Made by a program: the position numbers and the translations under genes. The notes under the pieces were generated by a model. The model was given only the letters and a program-made list of their open reading frames with translations, made no database searches and had not been told where the DNA came from. A DNA stretch of 26,710 nt. It comes from Byssothecium circinans (lineage: Eukaryota; Ascomycota; Dothideomycetes; Pleosporales; Massarinaceae). Shown here in pieces: positions 22,834-26,710 of the stretch. The stretch is taken from the NCBI GenBank assembly GCA_010015675.1, contig ML977056.1, positions 1 through 26,710 on the forward strand, written 5' to 3'. Each line of letters begins with the position of its first letter. Within the stretch, counting starts at the first letter, position 1.

Positions 22834-23427
22834 CAACCAGCTTATGAGTGGAACCGTAGACCCCTGCACCAGGTGCTTGTTGTCGAATGGCAGTTCACCG
22901 TAATCTTCGTCAGTGCACTTATCTGGATATTCTCAACGCGCTTTGCGAAGGTTGAACATAGGACTGCTTTATCTGAGAAACCAGGTTCGGATTCTGTCGC
23001 CCACTACTATTTTTCGAGTTTCACCGATCTCCCACATCTCTTCAATGCCTATAAGGTTTTGTTCACATTCTCTTTTCTCCATCACTCCATTTTTATCGCC
23101 ATTGGCCTTTTTTCAACCAATCCGCGCTTCTCATTGCTGCGACTCCTTTACCCTTCCGTGGATGCGACCGGCACAGCGCAAGACCCTTTTTCGGCCGGCA
23201 TGCTTGTATTCTTGAAATGGCAGTTCATCTTTGCGGTCATTGCGATGTTTCTCTACGGGTTGTACACGGTATTTGAGTTAAGAAGTCGGGGGTTGATCAC
23301 GATAGATGAGGCGTGGAAGGCTGCAGCGGCATTTGGAGGAGTACAGGTGCTAGTAGGCCCCGGAGCCGCTTTCGTGGGGCTATGGTGGTGGAGAGAGAAG
23401 AAGATCTCAACGTATCATGTCGTGTAA
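22834..23427 (+). CDS. C-terminal part of an unrecognised multi-pass membrane protein
   Basis: The frame is open from just after a TGA at 22831 to TAA at 23425-23427. It has no early ATG: the first in-frame Met is more than 100 codons in. It therefore depends on an upstream exon I could not identify, or is truncated. CCTGACAACCAG ending at 22840 is a good branch-plus-acceptor and would start the exon with AYEWN. Four hydrophobic segments are visible: FTVIFVSALIWIFS; AYKVLFTFSFLHHSIFIAIG; FLKWQFIFAVIAMFLYGLYT; and GGVQVLVGPGAAFVGLWWW. A DPFSAG loop lies before TM3 and the end is basic (WREKK). It lies 0.7 kb downstream of the O-methyltransferase on the same strand and could be a cluster gene. 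I cannot name its family. Confidence 0.55.
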   Translation, partial: QPAYEWNRRPLHQVLVVEWQFTVIFVSALIWIFSTRFAKVEHRTALSEKPGSDSVAHYYFSSFTDLPHLFNAYKVLFTFSFLHHSIFIAIGLFSTNPRFSLLRLLYPSVDATGTAQDPFSAGMLVFLKWQFIFAVIAMFLYGLYTVFELRSRGLITIDEAWKAAAAFGGVQVLVGPGAAFVGLWWWREKKISTYHVV

Positions 23428-23446
23428 AGTAGGGCCTATCTCGGCT

Positions 23447-23864
23447 ATGATAGCTCGTGGGCTGCTTGATGAGGCCTGCGAGCAATGTCGAATACTGAGG
23501 ATGGTGAATTCTTCTTTCATAAGCTCACTAAAGCAAAAACACTGCGCGAAGGTCCCAGATATGAAAACTGACAATTGAGGAGCTGAATTCAATCAAATCA
23601 GCTATGGTGTATGGGGTGCGTGGAATCGCTACGAATGCCCGTCATTGGTATAACTGTGAGAACGGGCATTCTGTAAGTTTATCTTACATCGCCACTCTAA
23701 TTGCGAATCTCGGGAGCTGACTTAGCTAACAGTTTGCGATTGGGGAGTGCGGGATGCCAATGCCGATAGCACGATGTCCTGAGTGCGGAGCCAGGATCGG
23801 AGGGCGGAATCATCAGTTCGTATCTGGTGTGACTCGAGCAGTGAGCATGGAGTGGTTTAATTAA
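23447..23864 (+). pseudogene. RZ-type zinc-finger C-terminal fragment
   Basis: A C-terminal RZ-type zinc finger, the kind found at the end of NFX1/ZNFX1-like and RNF213-like proteins. Its pieces are RHWYNCENGHS, a 60-bp intron (23673-23732; GTAAGT donor, GCTAAC branch, CAG acceptor), then FAIGECGMPM, RCPECGARIGGRNHQF and a stop at 23862-23864. The expected C-x3-H...C...C-x2-C zinc ligands are present. Upstream the likely coding frame from about 23447 (GLLDEACEQC and following) is offset by one base. The switch fits an extra A in the A4 run at 23564-23567. Nothing resembling the helicase or RING body of such proteins is present upstream; instead the membrane-protein frame ends at 23427. This looks like a relic of a larger gene. 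Confidence 0.65.
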
Positions 23865-24522
23865 GAGCAGTGATACGGATCTCTCTGTTTTTGTATCTAA
23901 GCAGTGACAGATGAAAATGTTGCTGTGAGACCGGCCAGTACAGCGAAGCAGCGATGCAGGAACGGGTTTTGTTGATCAGGGTAAGCAGATGTATCATCAA
24001 ATCTTTCACATCACGGTAGCCATCCTGTAATCCAAAACAGATTCAATGTCTTGAATACCATTGTCGCCTTAGCCATTTACTCATATATGGAGTAGGCATT
24101 TGCCACTTTCAATTACCCGCCAACGAATCTAGCCAAATAACCTTTTTATCACCCTGGCCCTCACACCAGTTCCAGCTAAATCACAAATTAATCCATGTCA
24201 TCACCTCACCACATTGAATTGGGCTAGTTGGAAGCACGTTTATTGCGGTGGCGCGAGCTCCCTTGGAAATCAATACATGGTGATGATGATATGAAAGAGT
24301 GAATACCCTTCACCACTTATAATTGCTGGGGCTTGCTAGAAGCTAAATACAAAAGGAAATCTAAGACAAAGGTGATCGACAACAAAGGGTTAAGAAATAT
24401 AATGCATAACTGGTAGTAAGGAAGGGATGGCGGTTGAATGAAAAAACCAATAAATGAAATGATCCAATTCAATCCGGTGATAAGAAGAGGATTTGAACAG
24501 TTGTTGAGGGCATGGCCGAGAG
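23865..24522. other. intergenic region
   Basis: I see no gene, clear repeat or regulatory site in these 658 bp. It is moderately AT-rich and separates the convergent ends of the zinc-finger fragment and the secreted-protein gene. Confidence 0.5.
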
Positions 24523-25327
24523 CTATTGACGCTGAGTGGAACAGCCATCAACAAGCTCTGGCTTGAGGGTTCTGTTTCCACCAGTAACAGGGACCTTGAA
24601 TCTCTTCATGCTGTTATCAGTTTGGTCAGCGTCGTAGTAGATCGGCTTTTCGATTTTGATTGTGGGGTGGTAAGCCCTGATTCCCTTCACTGCATTATCG
24701 TACGTTTTTTTTTGGCAGCCACGATAGAGACAGCCGTAGCTCCCGATGTTTCTTCAGCAATCTCTATTGCTGTTTTAGCATCTTTTTCCTCATTGCCATA
24801 GAAGATGTGGAAGACGGAGGGGACATCGTTCTTATTCCAGATGAAGAGGGCGGTGCAGCCGCTTAGGTTGATGACAGCCGCTGTCTTGCCAACTCCGAGC
24901 TCTATTGCGGGGACAAATTGGTTCTCATTGATGTTGTTGGGATCTTTACCCTTATTTAGGGCCCTGCGCTCGAGGCTATGTGGCTTGTTGGTGGGGCAGA
25001 CAGCGCCTTTGGAGCCACTGGGGGGTTTGGGACCACTGGGGGTTGGGGAGGCACTGGGGCGCGGGGACCACTGGGGCGCGGGGGACCAATGGAGGTTGAG
25101 GGGCCACTGGGGGGCTTGGGGCCACTGAGGTCCTTGCGCTTGTCTTTTCTGACTTCGATGTCAATTACGGAGACATCGTTCAAGTCGCGAGACTCAATGG
25201 CAAAGTCGTCGATGGTGGCGGTGGCCTCAGCAGCGGCGACGCTCAGCGTACTAGCTGGGAAGGGAGCTGCAGCGACTCCACTAAGAAGGAGGGAGGCTGC
25301 AATGAAGAGGTTCTTGACAGACACCAT
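24523..25327 (-). pseudogene. secreted proline-rich protein with LSGC deamidase-like signature, two frameshifts
   Basis: The ATG at 25327 starts a clear signal peptide (MVSVKNLFIAASLLLSGVAA, Ala-rich cleavage region). A short acidic/basic stretch and a Pro/Gly/Ser repeat (PSGP units) follow. The coding frame then breaks in the repeat: one copy has G5 (25080-25084) while the next has G4 (25063-25066). After the repeat the second frame has a Kex2-like Arg-Arg, a globular domain with LSGC (Cys codon 24857-24855) and a His 16 residues later (24809-24807). A second break falls at T9 (24705-24713), after which a third frame reads to TAG at 24525-24523. Both breaks are single-base losses; allowing for them the length is 268 codons. 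LSGC plus a nearby His is the signature shared by CNF1, BLF1 and CheD deamidases; assignment here rests on that motif alone. An in-frame upstream ATG at 25408 would lie before the signal peptide and is less likely. A splice event avoiding the first break is possible but needs a poor donor. Confidence 0.6.
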
Positions 25328-26578
25328 ATTGAAGGTGTTTTCAGGTCTTGGATAAGAAATAGAATGAGAGGTCAGAGCAAGGAATGAATGTGCCAAAGTA
25401 TGTGACAATGAGTGATAGTGGGTGAAGGCGAAGTAAAAGGGAGTGACGAAAGGAAACCAGCCTCTTGCGAGAAAAGTCTTTTTGTTAGTTGAGTTGAATG
25501 GGAGGAAGTAGTCTGGAAACGAAGCAGATTGTACGCCCTATATACTCGCAAATTCATTGTGTCTAGATTTCTCTTCCCCGATGCGGCGTGGTGAGTTGGG
25601 AATTGACACCGGACGTTGTTTATCTGACAATCTCCGGTTCTACGGCAAAGGTTGGAAGCGACCTTGCTTCTGACTGAGACAGGTACTAATGTTGCCTGTG
25701 TATCTGGGCCGTCTTGGAAGACTATGATGTGATGCCAGCTGACTTACCGCCCTATGGTAGCTGCGGTGTAGGATTGTTTCACCCTGATAAAATGAATGGT
25801 CATTCCCTTTTACGCATGTAATCGCTACGCCGCTTGACACTTCCCTGTTCTATGCCTGGTGTCTGTTTCGTGAGTAACGCCTAAATGTATGACAGCATGC
25901 CACAACTCTTTACCGATTCGTCATCACGTTGAGACGTCCCGTTCGTCGTCACCTGAAATGTCCAAACCTTCGCCTCACCTCACAATGCCCACGGAAATCC
26001 CCGGCACTCACCAGAACTATGCAGCTATATTTAGTAAGGCTGCCCTGGACTAGTTGCATATGCTGCTGGATGCTCAACATAGTAGGCCCCAGTTTATAGG
26101 TTCATGTGTAGGCAGTGTCTACCATAGGTTATCATCCAAAACAATTTGTGTTGGGGAGGTCCTGCGACGTGCTATGATCAATACTATACGTAATAGAAGT
26201 ACCTGCGCACTGCACTCTGGTATGCGGGCTATCTGATAATTCTTGCCTGATCTGGGTGTCCAAAGCTGGTACGGAGCACCCTAACCCCGATAACTGGTGC
26301 CGCACCAGCCGTGGCCCGTGCTTAGAGATGTTGAAGCTCCGACTTAGCCCTCAACAAATCAACACTGTTTCACACCTACACAACTGCCCACCAACACTAT
26401 ATTTTTACCTCTTTCTTGGGCTCAATCGGCCGAGATTTTATTCGCTATCCATAAAAATTTAATCAAACTTGATTTAGCGCGTGGTTGCTGCGTAGTGTTG
26501 GCGCAAAGTAGTGCCGTAACCCTGTTTGTCCCGTCGGTGTTAAGAAGGCAGATGTCTAGAAGCTTTGATTGGTTCGCT
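25328..26578. other. promoter side of the secreted-protein gene, then 1 kb without genes
   Basis: Apart from the TATA-like site listed separately I see no supportable gene. Short frames here lack motifs. AATCAA-AC-TTGATT at about 26461-26474 is a small inverted repeat near the transposon border. Confidence 0.5.
25539..25544 (-). promoter_or_regulatory. TATA-like element upstream of the secreted-protein gene
   Basis: On the minus strand GTATATAGGGC lies about 215 bp upstream of the ATG at 25327. It is the best TATA match in this flank. Function is inferred from position only. Confidence 0.3.
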
Positions 26579-26580
26579 TA

Positions 26581-26710
26581 ACGTGTCCGTGCACCCAATG
26601 CACGGATTCAGCCAATGCACGCCGAACATCCGACGCGTCAAAACTCCCTACTTCCAATACGCGATAACTCCACCAATATGGATCCAATTCAAGCTGCGAT
26701 AGATGAGATC
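26581..26710 (+). mobile_element. left end of a pogo/Tc1-like DNA transposon
   Basis: A TA dinucleotide at 26579-26580 is followed by ACGTGTCCGTGCACCC and two copies of CCAATGCACG (26595-26604, 26612-26621), then a transposase-like start at 26678. TA target sites and about 100 bp of terminal sequence before the ATG fit Tc1/mariner-superfamily elements of fungi. The other end is outside the window, so the inverted repeat cannot be confirmed. Confidence 0.5.
26678..26710 (+). CDS. N-terminus of a pogo-like transposase, cut by the right edge
   Basis: The first 11 codons read MDPIQAAIDEI. Many fungal pogo-class DDE transposases begin with MDPIQ-A-I and continue into a helix-turn-helix. Only this start is visible, so the call rests on the short N-terminal match plus the terminal-repeat-like sequence before it. 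Confidence 0.5.
   Translation, partial: MDPIQAAIDEI

Noticed and set aside
24526..24801. Plus-strand 91-codon frame
   Set aside because: It is antisense to the secreted-protein gene, whose minus frames have better coding character.

Overview
The window looks like an accessory region of a filamentous ascomycete (Pezizomycotina) chromosome. Genes are broken by short introns of 47-120 bp with GTRAGT-like donors and CTRAY branch points. There is a highly reducing polyketide synthase, a fungal 7-TM rhodopsin-like protein, and DNA transposons at both ends. No RNA genes or CRISPR arrays were seen.

Layout. 1-2110: a hAT transposase on the minus strand that runs off the left edge, carrying a nonsense codon and a changed catalytic Asp. 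It faces the C-terminal scrap of a second, plus-strand hAT followed by TCAATCAA-type subterminal repeats. 2159-3675 (minus): an unrecognised four-exon gene whose splicing closes cleanly to 437 aa. 4088-7587 (plus): a large VIT + VWA domain protein interrupted by one frameshift inside VWA. 8541-16019 (minus): an eight-exon HR-PKS of 2349 aa, KS-AT-DH-cMT-ER-KR-ACP, in which the cMT is truncated and the ER lacks its glycine-rich NADPH loop. 16020-18296: a 2.3-kb upstream region with two CGG-N5-CCG sites and two CACGTG boxes. 18297-19533 (minus): the rhodopsin-like membrane protein. 20753-22165 (plus): a class I O-methyltransferase. 22834-23427 (plus): the C-terminal part of an unrecognised four-helix membrane protein. 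23447-23864 (plus): the decayed C-terminus of an RZ-type zinc-finger protein. 24523-25327 (minus): a secreted proline-rich protein with an LSGC Cys/His signature resembling CNF1/CheD/BLF1 deamidases, broken by two homopolymer frameshifts. 26581-26710: the first bases of a pogo/Tc1-like transposon.

How the genes work together (inference). The HR-PKS and the O-methyltransferase form the core of a small biosynthetic cluster. With ER and cMT apparently dead and no thioesterase or reductase domain, the PKS should make an unmethylated, polyunsaturated chain. Such chains commonly leave the enzyme by forming an alpha-pyrone, and the O-methyltransferase could then cap a hydroxyl. The rhodopsin-like protein and the four-helix protein lie within or next to this cluster, but their involvement is unproven. 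No cluster-specific transcription factor, P450 or trans-ER is visible.

Single-base changes in or next to short homopolymers explain the frame breaks in three separate genes, so assembly error is as likely as gene decay. The PKS, rhodopsin-like, O-methyltransferase and 437-aa genes are all intact.
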